A DNA stretch of 26,184 bases from Raineya sp964654605 (GCA_964654605.1 CAZZLW010000076.1:1-26184); one strand, 5' to 3'; counted from the first letter of the stretch, positions 7,441-15,925 are shown. Made by a program: numbers and translations. Notes: generated by a model not told the origin, from the letters alone.

Positions 7441-9777
7441 TTATTTTTTCACTAATTTTTTGAACTCTTCTTCTTGAATTTTTACAGGGTATTTCTTTTG
7501 CAGTTCATCAAGCCACTCATTTTCCAGAAATACCTGATAATCTTGAATGATATTGCCTCGGGCTTCTTCAAAAGTTTTGGTACGAGGGGCTTCTATGCTA
7601 CTGATATGCACCAAGAAAAACCTACCATTGCGTTGCAAACGATGCTTGCCCTCCTTCCAAGGCACAGCGTTCAGCAGTTCGTTTGTTCCTTTTTCGTAGG
7701 GTTTGAGGTCTGTAATTTTCAAGTTCAAAGCATCTTTCTTATTGATAACCTTTTCAATGCCTGAAAGTGCATAAGAGTACATTTGCAGTTCTACACGGCT
7801 ATTGGGTTTAGGATTTTTCTTAGTGCCGGGCATAGAGCTACCAAAGTCTTTACGTATCGCCTGATTGGCATTGATACGTTTTATTTGATACAGATAATCA
7901 AAAATAACTTTGGTTCTATCTGCTGAGAGTGTTTTAGGACGCTCATTTTTATCCATAAAACCCGAAATTTCTAAAAGCAGATTAGCGTCCTTGTTCAATG
8001 CCTCTCCTATTTCATTGATAAGCCCCAAATACTCTCTCTCATCATATTTCATTTGGTCTTTGGCATATTTGATGATATTGTTTTCAAAATAACCTTTCAG
8101 CAAGTAAGGGGGCTTTTCGCCTGCGTATTCTTCTACTTGTTTCAAAATATTTTCATTAGCCGCATCAAAAATAGTAGCAAAGGCACGCTCACCCCAACGA
8201 TATTTTTCTTTATTTTTCTCATAAAACTGCCTTGCTCCTGTGGTATCTTTGATGCCTTTTGCCCAAACTTTTTCATTCATCATTGCAAAAAGTATCATAC
8301 CTTCACGATATTCTTGGGTTAGCATTTTGTACTCATTGAATTTGTCAGGTAGAATACTTTTTTCAAAATTCACGGTTTCATCATCAATAAATCTTTGCCA
8401 AAGCAAATTAGCATAATGTTTGGCATCTTTGAGGTCGGGGCGTTGTTGCTGACGAGTTTTTAGGTAAAAATAAAAATCACGTACCGAAAGATTTTGTTTT
8501 TTCCCTACCTGCTTGTTTTCAAAGGTTGCAACAATTTCTTTCAAGAATTTGTTTTCTTTGAAATCCCAATTTCCTTTAAGTAGTGAAGTATCTACGGCAC
8601 TTATTGCCTTTTTCAAAACTTTATCGTTGATTTTGAGATTATTTTCTTTACGCAAGCGAGCCAGCACCAAGTTTTTGCTCACTTCCGAACGAGAGTCTCT
8701 CTGTACGCGATTGCGAATAGATGCCTCTACTTCTTCAAAAGTTTCTTTTCTGCCTCTGCTAATCAGTTTGATGATGTGCCAACCATAAGGCGAAAGCACA
8801 GGTTCGCTGATATCGCCCGGATTTTTGAGAGCAAAGGCGGCATTTTCAAATTCAGGAATAAGGTCGCCTACACCAAACTCGCGAAGCTGTCCGCCATTGT
8901 TTTTGGTGTTAGAATCTTCGGTAAATTGCTGAACAAGTTTGTTCCAATCCTCCCCTTTTTTGGCTTTTTCGTAAATTTCATACACTTTTTTGCGTAAAGC
9001 TATGGAATCTTCGGGAGAAATGCCTTTTGCGGTACGAAGCATAATATGAGCGGCAGTTACTTTACCACTATTAGGGCGGCGGTCAAGCACTTTGATAATA
9101 TGATAGCCAAACTCTGTGCGTACAATATCCGAAATTTGCCCTTTGGGTGTTTTGTAAGCGGCAGTTTCAAATGGATATACCATTTTTAAGCCTGTAAAAT
9201 ATCCCAAATTGCCCCCATTGGCACTTCCCGAAGGGTCTTCGGAAAAATCTTGGGCGAGTTTTTCAAAACTTTCGCCTTTCAAGGCTCTTTCACGAATTTT
9301 TTTGATTTTTTCGTAAGCTGTGAGCGTATCTTTGGGGTCGGCTTCGGGATTTATGCGTATGAGTATGTGCGAAGCATTGATTTCTTCTTGCATTCTATCG
9401 TAAGCCTCACGCACCAATTTATCCGTAACTTCTTTGGGAATAAGATAAGGGCGAGCCAGTTGCACTTCGTAGCCGTAATATTCAGTCTGAAACTCGCGGG
9501 TAGTATCTATACCACTTTTGATACCGTCCCAAACTTTGAGCTTGAACTTGGTGTAAAGGTCAAGATATTCTCTCAAAGATTTTTCTACATACAAACTATC
9601 TTTGTTAGGGTTATTTTTTTCATAGACATACTTAAACTCCCCCACCGTAATAGGCATATCACCTACGTACATCAAAATAGGTTCTTGGTTTTTCTTTGTA
9701 GAAGTAGTTTTTTGGGTAGTTTTGCAAGCAAATAAGGCAATCAAATGGGCTACAAGCAAGAAGTAGATTTTCCTCAT
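7441..9777 (-). CDS. parvulin-type peptidylprolyl isomerase lipoprotein with two rotamase domains (SurA/PpiD-like)
   Basis: This 778-residue periplasmic folding factor should isomerise Xaa-Pro bonds and chaperone outer-membrane or exported proteins. A signal peptide ends in lipobox ALFAC (Cys18), so it is lipid-anchored. Residues about 35-130 form a SurA-like N-terminal segment (YVGDMPITVGEFKYVYEKNN). Parvulin domain 1 spans about 133-232 (ASHILIRI ... GGNLGYFTG ... FGYHIIKVLDRR) and domain 2 about 240-345 (AAHIMLRTA ... GGQLREFGVGDLIPEFENAAF ... YGWHIIKLISRG). The C-terminal 430 residues are charged and helical, with no domain I can name. Proteins of this size with twin parvulin domains are standard in Bacteroidota. 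rfbC follows directly. Confidence 0.88.
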   Translation of the reverse strand: MRKIYFLLVAHLIALFACKTTQKTTSTKKNQEPILMYVGDMPITVGEFKYVYEKNNPNKDSLYVEKSLREYLDLYTKFKLKVWDGIKSGIDTTREFQTEYYGYEVQLARPYLIPKEVTDKLVREAYDRMQEEINASHILIRINPEADPKDTLTAYEKIKKIRERALKGESFEKLAQDFSEDPSGSANGGNLGYFTGLKMVYPFETAAYKTPKGQISDIVRTEFGYHIIKVLDRRPNSGKVTAAHIMLRTAKGISPEDSIALRKKVYEIYEKAKKGEDWNKLVQQFTEDSNTKNNGGQLREFGVGDLIPEFENAAFALKNPGDISEPVLSPYGWHIIKLISRGRKETFEEVEASIRNRVQRDSRSEVSKNLVLARLRKENNLKINDKVLKKAISAVDTSLLKGNWDFKENKFLKEIVATFENKQVGKKQNLSVRDFYFYLKTRQQQRPDLKDAKHYANLLWQRFIDDETVNFEKSILPDKFNEYKMLTQEYREGMILFAMMNEKVWAKGIKDTTGARQFYEKNKEKYRWGERAFATIFDAANENILKQVEEYAGEKPPYLLKGYFENNIIKYAKDQMKYDEREYLGLINEIGEALNKDANLLLEISGFMDKNERPKTLSADRTKVIFDYLYQIKRINANQAIRKDFGSSMPGTKKNPKPNSRVELQMYSYALSGIEKVINKKDALNLKITDLKPYEKGTNELLNAVPWKEGKHRLQRNGRFFLVHISSIEAPRTKTFEEARGNIIQDYQVFLENEWLDELQKKYPVKIQEEEFKKLVKK

Positions 9778-9805
9778 AAATGTTTAGCGTTTTCAAAAAG
9801 ACTTG

Positions 9806-9836
9806 CAAGTTTAATTTTTTTTTGAATACAGAGCAA
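9806..9836 (-). promoter_or_regulatory. weak putative promoter of the prolyl isomerase gene
   Basis: Minus strand: TTG (9836-9834), 20-nt spacer containing a T/A run, TAAACTTG (9813-9806), one mismatch from TAnnTTTG. It lies 28 bp upstream of the ATG at 9777. Confidence 0.35.
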
Positions 9837-9877
9837 GAAAAAGGTGCAAGAGTTCTAAGATAACAAAAGCCCCTGTC

Positions 9878-10609
9878 TCAATTCCATTGGCTATGCTTGC
9901 TCCATTTGCTTTTTACATCATTTTCAAGAACCAGTGCTTTGGGAAAAAGTATTTCGTTTTCTATGTAAGCGTGCTGTTTGAGGTGCTTTTCTAATTCTTG
10001 CAAATACCAAAAAGTTACCTTCAGAAGCAAAGAGGCATCAGTAGGTAAGATGTAATCTTGGGTAATTTCTCGGATACCTTCCAGTTCGTCATCGTGGGTA
10101 TCGTGAGCCACTGCAAAAGCCTGCAAAGAATATTTTTGCAAAAGTTCGTATTTCTGCACCGAATTAGTTTCCTGCAAAGCATTGATGTAGTAAAACAAAT
10201 TATTCTCTTCTTCGCGTGTATGCAGTACGAAATCTTCGGCAAAAAGTGGAAACATTATTTGCAAGTCGTTGATAAGGCGTTGGTTTTGGGTATCTTTGCT
10301 TGAAAGTTGTTCTATCAGATGTTTTACAAAGGGAATTTTTTTTTGCAGAAAAATAACGTGCTGATATTTCAGATAGCTGATGAGCGTATCTAAAGAAGCA
10401 TTTTTGAATTTGCGAGTATCCAAGGGCTTGAACGTATTATCCTCTTGCAACAATTTCTCTACATAAGGCAAACTTAAATTTTTTTGCTCACAGATTTGCT
10501 CCAAGACATCATTTTCGTGCAAATAAAAGGGTATGCCCAAAGTGTGTAGCGTATAGGCTTTGGCAAAATTTTGAGCTAATATTGCAGAAATCGTGCTTTT
10601 GGCGTACAT
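9878..10609 (-). CDS. hemerythrin-like di-iron protein of the RIC/YtfE/ScdA type, lacking the N-terminal Cys pair
   Basis: A 243-residue cytosolic protein. In YtfE/ScdA proteins an N-terminal ScdA_N domain precedes a four-helix hemerythrin domain that holds a di-iron centre and repairs iron-sulfur clusters damaged by nitric oxide or oxidants. Here the N-terminal segment (AKAYTLHTLGIPFYLHENDVL) aligns with ScdA_N. The hemerythrin ligands fall almost exactly where E. coli YtfE has them: His84 (KYQH), His97, HTREE with His130/Glu134, AHDTHD with His169 or His172, and HAYIE with His213/Glu217. The Cys-Cys of YtfE at about 30-31 is replaced by Leu-His. Iron storage, oxygen sensing or NO response are all possible. 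A strong promoter lies upstream, inside the end of the neighbouring epimerase gene. Confidence 0.75.
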   Translation of the reverse strand: MYAKSTISAILAQNFAKAYTLHTLGIPFYLHENDVLEQICEQKNLSLPYVEKLLQEDNTFKPLDTRKFKNASLDTLISYLKYQHVIFLQKKIPFVKHLIEQLSSKDTQNQRLINDLQIMFPLFAEDFVLHTREEENNLFYYINALQETNSVQKYELLQKYSLQAFAVAHDTHDDELEGIREITQDYILPTDASLLLKVTFWYLQELEKHLKQHAYIENEILFPKALVLENDVKSKWSKHSQWN

Positions 10610-10635
10610 TAAGCGTAATTGTTTTTAGTTTTTTT

Positions 10636-10660
10636 AGGAAGCAGAAACAAGAAGCAAGAG
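10636..10660 (+). repeat. polypurine intergenic repeat, copy 3 (short)
   Basis: AGGAAGCAGAAACAAGAAGC followed by AAGAG on the plus strand, the same word family as the tracts at 4487-4505, 6733-6775 and 12767-12797. It lies in the leader of the hemerythrin-like gene. The GCTTGAAC and GAACGTAAATA blocks of the longer copies are not seen here. Confidence 0.45.
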
Positions 10661-10712
10661 ATTAAGCCAAAAAAGTGAAATCTTTGCACATCAAATTTGG
10701 AGTTTGTTGTTA

Positions 10713-10743
10713 CAAAAATAAGCAATTTGCACTAAAACCCAAA
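10713..10743 (-). promoter_or_regulatory. promoter of the hemerythrin-like gene
   Basis: Minus strand: TTTG (10743-10740), a 19-nt spacer, TATTTTTG (10720-10713). Both boxes and the spacing match the Bacteroidota consensus TTTG-N19-TAnnTTTG. The -33 box overlaps the last codons of the dipeptide epimerase gene. The transcript would have a leader of about 100 nt that includes the polypurine repeat. Confidence 0.6.
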
Positions 10744-11778
10744 AAACGAAAGATATTCTTGTTTGAGCCTTGCACCAATACCTGCTCTATCGGGGAAGAT
10801 AGCTTTTCCGTTTTGCAAGAATACGCCATCGGCGAAGTCGTTGGAAACGAGCATAGAGCCGTCCATATCTACATAATCCAGCAGAGGCAAAAGTTGAGCC
10901 AATGCCGAAATGCCCACCGAACTTTCCGTCATACAACCTGCCATTACTTGAAAGCCTAAACTTTTGGCAAGTTGTATCATTTGCAGAGCAGGTGTTAGCC
11001 CTCCACATTTCGTAAGTTTGATATTGATGCCATCAAATACTGCTTTACATTTTTCAATATCTTCCAAAACCTGACAACTTTCATCTGCTATGATAGGCAA
11101 GGTTTTATATTTCTTCAAAATTTCCATACCATTCCAATCCGTTGGGGGAAGCGGTTGCTCCAAAAACTCAATATGAGTTTCGGCAAGCGTAGCAAAGTTT
11201 TGCAAAGTTTGCTCCACACTCCAAGAAGCATTGGCATCAACTCTCAAAATGGCATCGGTTTGTTTGCGTAAATCTTTCAAAAGGCTTATATCCGTATCTT
11301 TACCCATTTTCACTTTATAGATAGGAAAATCCACGCTTTGCATTTGGGCAAGCATTTCACTTTTTTCAGCAAGGCTCAAAGTATAGTTGGAAAGAGGTAT
11401 TTGGCTATGTAAATGCAATCCCCAAAGCTGGTAAAGAGGCTTTTGGACTTTACGAGCCAAAAGGTCGTGAGCGGCAATATCCAAAGCACATTGAGCGGCG
11501 GGGTACTTATGTAAAAAGGGCTTAGCAAACTCCCAAAAAGCGGAGGCATCTTGCAAATCGTAACTTTCTATGGTTGTTTGGTATTGCTTTAATAGATTTT
11601 GAGCCTCTTTGGCAGTATAACCCAAATATCTCACTGGCACACCCTCGCCTATGCCCCAATTACCTTGCTCATCTTTCAGCACTACTATCAAACTTTCTGT
11701 TTGCTTTCGTGAGCCATAAGCCGTAGTGAAAGGAATTTTATTTTGAAGCGTGTAAATGAATGTATGCAATTGGAGCAT
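10732..11778 (-). CDS. dipeptide epimerase (L-Ala-D/L-Glu epimerase type), enolase superfamily
   Basis: This 348-residue cytosolic enzyme likely epimerises L-Ala-D-Glu during murein peptide recycling. It shows the enolase superfamily barrel signatures in order: YKVKMG with the KxK catalytic lysines 155/157, RVDANASW with metal ligand Asp181, FLEQPL with Glu207, IIADESC with Asp232, and NIKLTKCGGL with the second catalytic Lys254. GCMTESSVG and the DMDGSMLV motif follow, where the DxD is typical of dipeptide epimerases that bind the substrate amino group. The N-terminal capping domain covers about 1-120. The gene begins 5 bp after the glycosyltransferase stop, so they are likely co-transcribed. 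The preferred dipeptide cannot be fixed from sequence, because family members vary in the second residue. Confidence 0.9.
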   Translation of the reverse strand: MLQLHTFIYTLQNKIPFTTAYGSRKQTESLIVVLKDEQGNWGIGEGVPVRYLGYTAKEAQNLLKQYQTTIESYDLQDASAFWEFAKPFLHKYPAAQCALDIAAHDLLARKVQKPLYQLWGLHLHSQIPLSNYTLSLAEKSEMLAQMQSVDFPIYKVKMGKDTDISLLKDLRKQTDAILRVDANASWSVEQTLQNFATLAETHIEFLEQPLPPTDWNGMEILKKYKTLPIIADESCQVLEDIEKCKAVFDGINIKLTKCGGLTPALQMIQLAKSLGFQVMAGCMTESSVGISALAQLLPLLDYVDMDGSMLVSNDFADGVFLQNGKAIFPDRAGIGARLKQEYLSFFGF

Positions 11779-11783
11779 TATGT

Positions 11784-12752
11784 CTATGCCTTTTCCGAAG
11801 TAACAATTTTTTTTCTTACAACGTATTCTTGTGTTTTGGAGGAGTTTGTAATAATCATTTCACCAATAAAGCCTGCCGTAAATAATTGTACGCCTATAAT
11901 CATAGCTACGAGAGCTAAATAAAACAGCGGTTGCTCAGTAACATTCCGATAAGGTTCTTTTTGATAAATACTAATCACCTTATTGGCTATCAAGTAAAAA
12001 GCTATACCAAAACCTATCAGAAACGAAAGCACTCCCCAACCTCCAAAAAAGTGCATAGGACGCTTACGGAATTTGGTTACAAAGGTAATTGAGAGCAAAT
12101 CTAAAAAGCCATATAGAAAACGCTCCATACCAAATTTGGTATATCCGTATTTTCGTGGGTGATGTTTGACTTTTTTCTCTCCTATTTTCTTGAAACCTAC
12201 CGATTTGGCAATCACGGGAATATAGCGGTGCATTTCGCCATATACTTCAATGCTTTTTACCACCTGTTTTTTATAGGCTTTCAGCCCGCAGTTGAAATCG
12301 TGCAGAGGAATACCTGAAAACCAACGAGTTACAGCATTATAGAGTTTCGTAGGAATAGTTTTGGAAAGAGGGTCTTGGCGTTTTTGCTTCCAGCCCGAAA
12401 CCAAATCATAGCCTTCTTGGGTTATCATTCGGTAGAGTTCGGGGATTTCTTCGGGGTCGTCTTGCAAATCAGCGTCCATTGTGATTACTACGCTACCTTG
12501 TGCGTGCTGAAAGCCTGTATGCAAAGCGGCAGATTTACCATAATTCCGATTGAAAGAAATAGCTTGCAAATGAGGTTCGCTTTGAGCTATTTGCTCAATA
12601 GCCTGCCAAGTATTGTCGTTGCTTCCGTCATCAACGATAACAATTTCGTAAGAAAAATGATTTTCCTGCATTACTCGCCGAATCCAAGCACAAAGTTCGG
12701 GTAAGGATTCGGCTTCGTTGTATGCAGGAATGACCACAGAAATATCGTACAT
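11784..12752 (-). CDS. family 2 glycosyltransferase with two C-terminal membrane helices (DPM1/GtrB-like)
   Basis: This 322-residue membrane-associated enzyme of the polyprenyl-phosphate sugar transferase type would move a sugar from a nucleotide donor to a lipid carrier. The GT-A domain fills about 1-225: ISVVIPAYNEAESLPEL, VIVDDGSNDNTW, SFNRNYGKSAALHTGF, TMDADLQDDPEEIPEL (metal-binding DxD), SGWKQKRQDP and FNCGLKAYKK. Two transmembrane segments follow, at about 235-258 (GWGVLSFLIGFGIAFYLIA) and 280-302 (FYLALVAMIIGVQLFTAGF). The frame is open to 12803, but the 17-codon extension is encoded by the polypurine repeat, and DPM1-like proteins start right before the IPAYNE strand. Hence the ATG at 12752. 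The sugar and acceptor are unknown. Confidence 0.88.
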   Translation of the reverse strand: MYDISVVIPAYNEAESLPELCAWIRRVMQENHFSYEIVIVDDGSNDNTWQAIEQIAQSEPHLQAISFNRNYGKSAALHTGFQHAQGSVVITMDADLQDDPEEIPELYRMITQEGYDLVSGWKQKRQDPLSKTIPTKLYNAVTRWFSGIPLHDFNCGLKAYKKQVVKSIEVYGEMHRYIPVIAKSVGFKKIGEKKVKHHPRKYGYTKFGMERFLYGFLDLLSITFVTKFRKRPMHFFGGWGVLSFLIGFGIAFYLIANKVISIYQKEPYRNVTEQPLFYLALVAMIIGVQLFTAGFIGEMIITNSSKTQEYVVRKKIVTSEKA

Positions 12753-12766
12753 AGCAAAAACGGAGT

Positions 12767-12797
12767 CAGGAAATAGGAAGCAGGAAACAAGAAACAG
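12767..12797 (+). repeat. polypurine intergenic repeat, copy 4
   Basis: The plus strand reads CAGGAAATAGGAAGCAGG followed by AAACAAGAAACAG, the same units as the other copies. On the transcribed minus strand this is a pyrimidine/U-rich tract directly after the infB terminator hairpin, so here it may serve as the terminator tail. It also creates a false N-terminal extension of the glycosyltransferase frame. Confidence 0.55.
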
Positions 12798-12819
12798 AGG
12801 CAATTTGTATTATGCCTCT
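12796..12819 (-). terminator. putative intrinsic terminator after infB
   Basis: Minus-strand hairpin AGAGGCA - 10-nt loop - TGCCTCT, about 25 bp after the infB stop, followed by TGTTTCTTGTTTCC. The stem is only 7 bp and the tail is pyrimidine-rich rather than pure T, so strength is uncertain. Confidence 0.55.
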
Positions 12820-12844
12820 AATCTTTCAGTCTTGAAGTTAAATT

Positions 12845-15781
12845 TTACAACTTTCTTTTTACTTCTCTTTGTTCAAAGACCTCAATTACATCGCCTTTCT
12901 GAATATCATTAAAGCCTCTGATACTCAAGCCACAATCGTAACCTGCCTTTACCTCAGAAACATCATCTTTGAAACGTTTGAGGCTATCCAGCTCGCCTGT
13001 ATGCACTACAATTCCGTCACGTATCACGCGTATTTTGCTTTGGCGTTTTATCATTCCATCGGTAACCATACAACCTGCAATAGTACCTACTTTCTTGATA
13101 TGGAAAATCTCACGTACTTCCACATTGCCCACGGTTACTTCCTCAATAGTAGGTGCAAGCATACCCTCCATAGCATCTTTTACTTCATTGATAGCATCGT
13201 AGATGATAGAGTATAGGCGAATTTCTACTTGCTCTTGCTCGGCGAGTTTCTTCGCTCCTGCCGAAGGACGCACCTGAAAACCAATAATTACAGCATCAGA
13301 AACAGCGGCTAAATTAACGTCCGTTTCTGTAATTTGCCCTACGGCTTTATGAATTACATTTACCTGAATTTCTTCGGTAGAAAGTTTGAGTAAGGAATCA
13401 GAAAGAGCTTCTACCGAACCATCAACGTCCCCTTTGATAATAATATTGAGTTGTTGGAAATTGCCCAAAGCTATTCGGCGACCAATATCGCTGAGTGTAA
13501 GGCGTTTGGTAGCTCTAATACTTTGCTCACGCAAAATCTGCTCACGTTTATTGGCTATTTCTTTGGCTTCTCTTTCAGTTTCCATTACTTGGAACTTATC
13601 GCCCGCTTGCGGGGCTCCGCTCAGACCAAGAATTTGCACGGGGGTTGAGGGACCCGCCTGTTTGATAGCTTTTCCGATATGGTCGGTCATTGCCTTGACA
13701 CGTCCATACAAAGCTCCAACTAAAATAATATCCCCTACTTTGAGCGTTCCTGTTTGCACCAAAAGATTAGACACATAGCCTCTACCTTTGTCCAAACTCG
13801 CTTCAATAACGGTTCCTGATGCTTTTTTATTAGGATTGGCTTTCAGGTCTAAAATTTCAGCTTCCAAAAGCACTTTTTCCAAAAGTTCATCAATACCTTG
13901 CCCACTTTTAGAAGAAATTTCCTGACACTGATACTTTCCTCCCCATTCTTCTACTAAAATATTTTCAGCGGCAAGTTGCTCACGAATTTTATCAGGATTG
14001 GCAGTAGGTTTGTCTATCTTGGAAATTGCAAAAACAATAGGTACGCCAGCCAGTTGGGCGTGATTGATAGCCTCTTTGGTCTGAGGCATTACGTTGTCGT
14101 CAGCGGCAATTACAATGATAGCCACATCTGTAAGTTTAGCACCTCTGGCACGCATAGCCGTAAAGGCTTCGTGTCCGGGGGTATCTAAAAAGGTAATTTT
14201 TCGGTTATCTTTGGTAGTTACGCTGTATGCTCCTATGTGCTGTGTAATACCTCCCGATTCTTTGGCAACGATATTGGTTTTACGGATATAGTCCAAGAGG
14301 GAAGTTTTTCCGTGATCTACGTGCCCCATAACGGTAACAATTGGGGGGCGAGGAAGCAAATCTTCGGGTGCGTCTTCTTCTTCCTCCAAAGCCGCTTCTA
14401 TTTCTTCTTCGGCAGAAATAAACTCAACCGTGTAGCCAAATTCATCAGCAATAATGGTAATAGCTTCGGCATCAAGGCGTTGATTGATAGAAACAAACAT
14501 ACCCAAAGCCATACATTTGGAAATTAGCTCATTGATAGAAACATTCATCAAATTGGCTAAATCCATCGCAGAAATAAATTCTGTTACTCGTAAATGGTTG
14601 CTTTGTTCTTGTAGTTCTGTTTCATTCTCACGCTCTTTTTTAAGGACTTTCTTGATAGATTTTTTCTTTTGCCCACCGCCCATACGAGCCAGCGTAGCCT
14701 TGATTTGTTCTTGAATTTCTTTTTCGCTTACTTCTTCTTTTTCAAAACGTGGCTTTTTCTTATCTTTCTCTTTGATGCCCTTATCTTTTTGGTCTTTATC
14801 TTTAAGTTCTTTTTTGGGTTCTTGTACCGCTACTTTGGCATCTAATTTTTCTTTCTTGATACGCTTACGTTTCTTTTTCTTTTTCTTTTCATCTTTGGCT
14901 TCATCTGTAGAAGCGACAGGTTTATTCTTTTTGAAAGACTTTTCTACGGGAAGTTCAATTTTATCAAGAACGGTCAGCCCTTTGAGCGTATCAGCCTTTG
15001 CCTTGATTACTTCTACTTCGGGTTCTTGAGTAGTTTTTTCTATAATTTCAGTTTGCGGTTCTGCTTTGGGTACTTCCTTGATAGTGGTGATAGGTTCTTG
15101 CTTCTTTTGTTCTTGAACTTTTTGTTCAAGCGGTTTGAGTTGCTTCTCTTCTTGCTTTTCTTTCTCTACTTTATTTTCTTTTTCTTGCTTTTTTTGATTT
15201 TCTTGCTTTTTGAAATTCTTTTCAGGTTGTTTTTTCTGCTCCTTTTTATCTTTTTTCTCGTCTTTGTGCTTATCCGATTTGTTTTTCTTATGAGCGTCCA
15301 AATCTATTTTACCTACCACCGTTAGCCCGATTTTAGGTTCAGTTTTGGGCATTTCATTGCTTTCTACTTTATTTTCGGTTAGTGGCACTTCCAGTGGTTT
15401 TTCTTCCTGAATAGGTTTAACATTAACTTCCTCGGTAGCAATAGGCTCTACTACTTTGCTTTCTGTTTCTTTTTTAGTGGTAGTTTCCGCAGGAAATAGA
15501 GGGGTGAGTTCTTTGGTTTTTTCTTTTTCAGCCTGTTGCTGTTTTTTTATTTTGCTTTCAAGGGTTTTGGTCATAGAAGCAATATGCTCCGCTTCTTTTT
15601 TTTCTAAAAAAGAACCGCGAAACTCTTTTTCTAAAACTTCTATTTCTTTGTTTCCCAACTTGCTATTAGGATTGTAATCGCCACCAAAACCCTTGTTTTT
15701 GAGGGTTTCAACGATTTTTTCGGTAGCTACATTGAATTGTCTTGCCGCTTGGCTTAATCTCATTGTTTTTTCCTCCGACAT
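12845..15781 (-). CDS. infB: translation initiation factor IF-2
   Basis: This 978-residue GTPase places initiator tRNA on the ribosome. An N-terminal IF2_N helix module (LSQAARQFNVATEKIVETL) is followed by a long Lys/Glu/Gln-rich linker at about 60-380, typical of Bacteroidota IF-2. A second IF2_N-like module is near 405-455 (FISAMDLANLMNVSINELI). The G domain starts near 478: VMGHVDHGKTSLLDYIRKT (G1), GGITQHIGAY (G2), DTPGHEAFTAMRARGA (G3), SKID (G4) and a serine-containing G5. The beta-barrel domains II and IV and domain III follow (KGDVDGSVEALSDSL; FHIKKVGTIAGCMV), ending DVIEVFEQREVKRKL. The start MSEEKTMRLSQ is family-like. An upstream promoter gives it expression independent of nusA. 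Confidence 0.96.
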   Translation of the reverse strand: MSEEKTMRLSQAARQFNVATEKIVETLKNKGFGGDYNPNSKLGNKEIEVLEKEFRGSFLEKKEAEHIASMTKTLESKIKKQQQAEKEKTKELTPLFPAETTTKKETESKVVEPIATEEVNVKPIQEEKPLEVPLTENKVESNEMPKTEPKIGLTVVGKIDLDAHKKNKSDKHKDEKKDKKEQKKQPEKNFKKQENQKKQEKENKVEKEKQEEKQLKPLEQKVQEQKKQEPITTIKEVPKAEPQTEIIEKTTQEPEVEVIKAKADTLKGLTVLDKIELPVEKSFKKNKPVASTDEAKDEKKKKKKRKRIKKEKLDAKVAVQEPKKELKDKDQKDKGIKEKDKKKPRFEKEEVSEKEIQEQIKATLARMGGGQKKKSIKKVLKKERENETELQEQSNHLRVTEFISAMDLANLMNVSINELISKCMALGMFVSINQRLDAEAITIIADEFGYTVEFISAEEEIEAALEEEEDAPEDLLPRPPIVTVMGHVDHGKTSLLDYIRKTNIVAKESGGITQHIGAYSVTTKDNRKITFLDTPGHEAFTAMRARGAKLTDVAIIVIAADDNVMPQTKEAINHAQLAGVPIVFAISKIDKPTANPDKIREQLAAENILVEEWGGKYQCQEISSKSGQGIDELLEKVLLEAEILDLKANPNKKASGTVIEASLDKGRGYVSNLLVQTGTLKVGDIILVGALYGRVKAMTDHIGKAIKQAGPSTPVQILGLSGAPQAGDKFQVMETEREAKEIANKREQILREQSIRATKRLTLSDIGRRIALGNFQQLNIIIKGDVDGSVEALSDSLLKLSTEEIQVNVIHKAVGQITETDVNLAAVSDAVIIGFQVRPSAGAKKLAEQEQVEIRLYSIIYDAINEVKDAMEGMLAPTIEEVTVGNVEVREIFHIKKVGTIAGCMVTDGMIKRQSKIRVIRDGIVVHTGELDSLKRFKDDVSEVKAGYDCGLSIRGFNDIQKGDVIEVFEQREVKRKL

Positions 15782-15867
15782 AATAAATTTTTGTGGTAAA
15801 TGACGCTTAATAATGCTTTTTAGTAAAGGCTGGACGAGAAAAAGGTGGTTTTATGTGTTTGAAAGCA

Positions 15868-15898
15868 CAAAGGTACGCAAATTCTATCAAACTACAAA
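15868..15898 (-). promoter_or_regulatory. infB promoter
   Basis: Minus strand: TTTG (15898-15895), a 19-nt spacer, TACCTTTG (15875-15868), a full match to TTTG-N19-TAnnTTTG. Transcription would start near 15861, giving a leader of about 80 nt with no clear Shine-Dalgarno sequence. Confidence 0.65.
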
Positions 15899-15925
15899 TT
15901 TTTGGTTTTGTTTTTGGCTTTTGGG

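Noticed and set aside
9250..9735. 161-codon plus-strand frame opposite the prolyl isomerase
   Set aside because: Phe-rich translation produced by the complement of Lys/Glu codons. The parvulin domains on the other strand are unmistakable.
13386..13778. 130-codon plus-strand frame within infB
   Set aside because: Antisense to conserved IF-2 domains and without coding features.
15026..15325. Very hydrophobic 99-codon plus-strand frame that could be taken for a membrane protein
   Set aside because: It is the complement of the Lys/Glu-rich linker of IF-2. Leu/Phe runs are the expected antisense of AAG/AAA and GAA codons.
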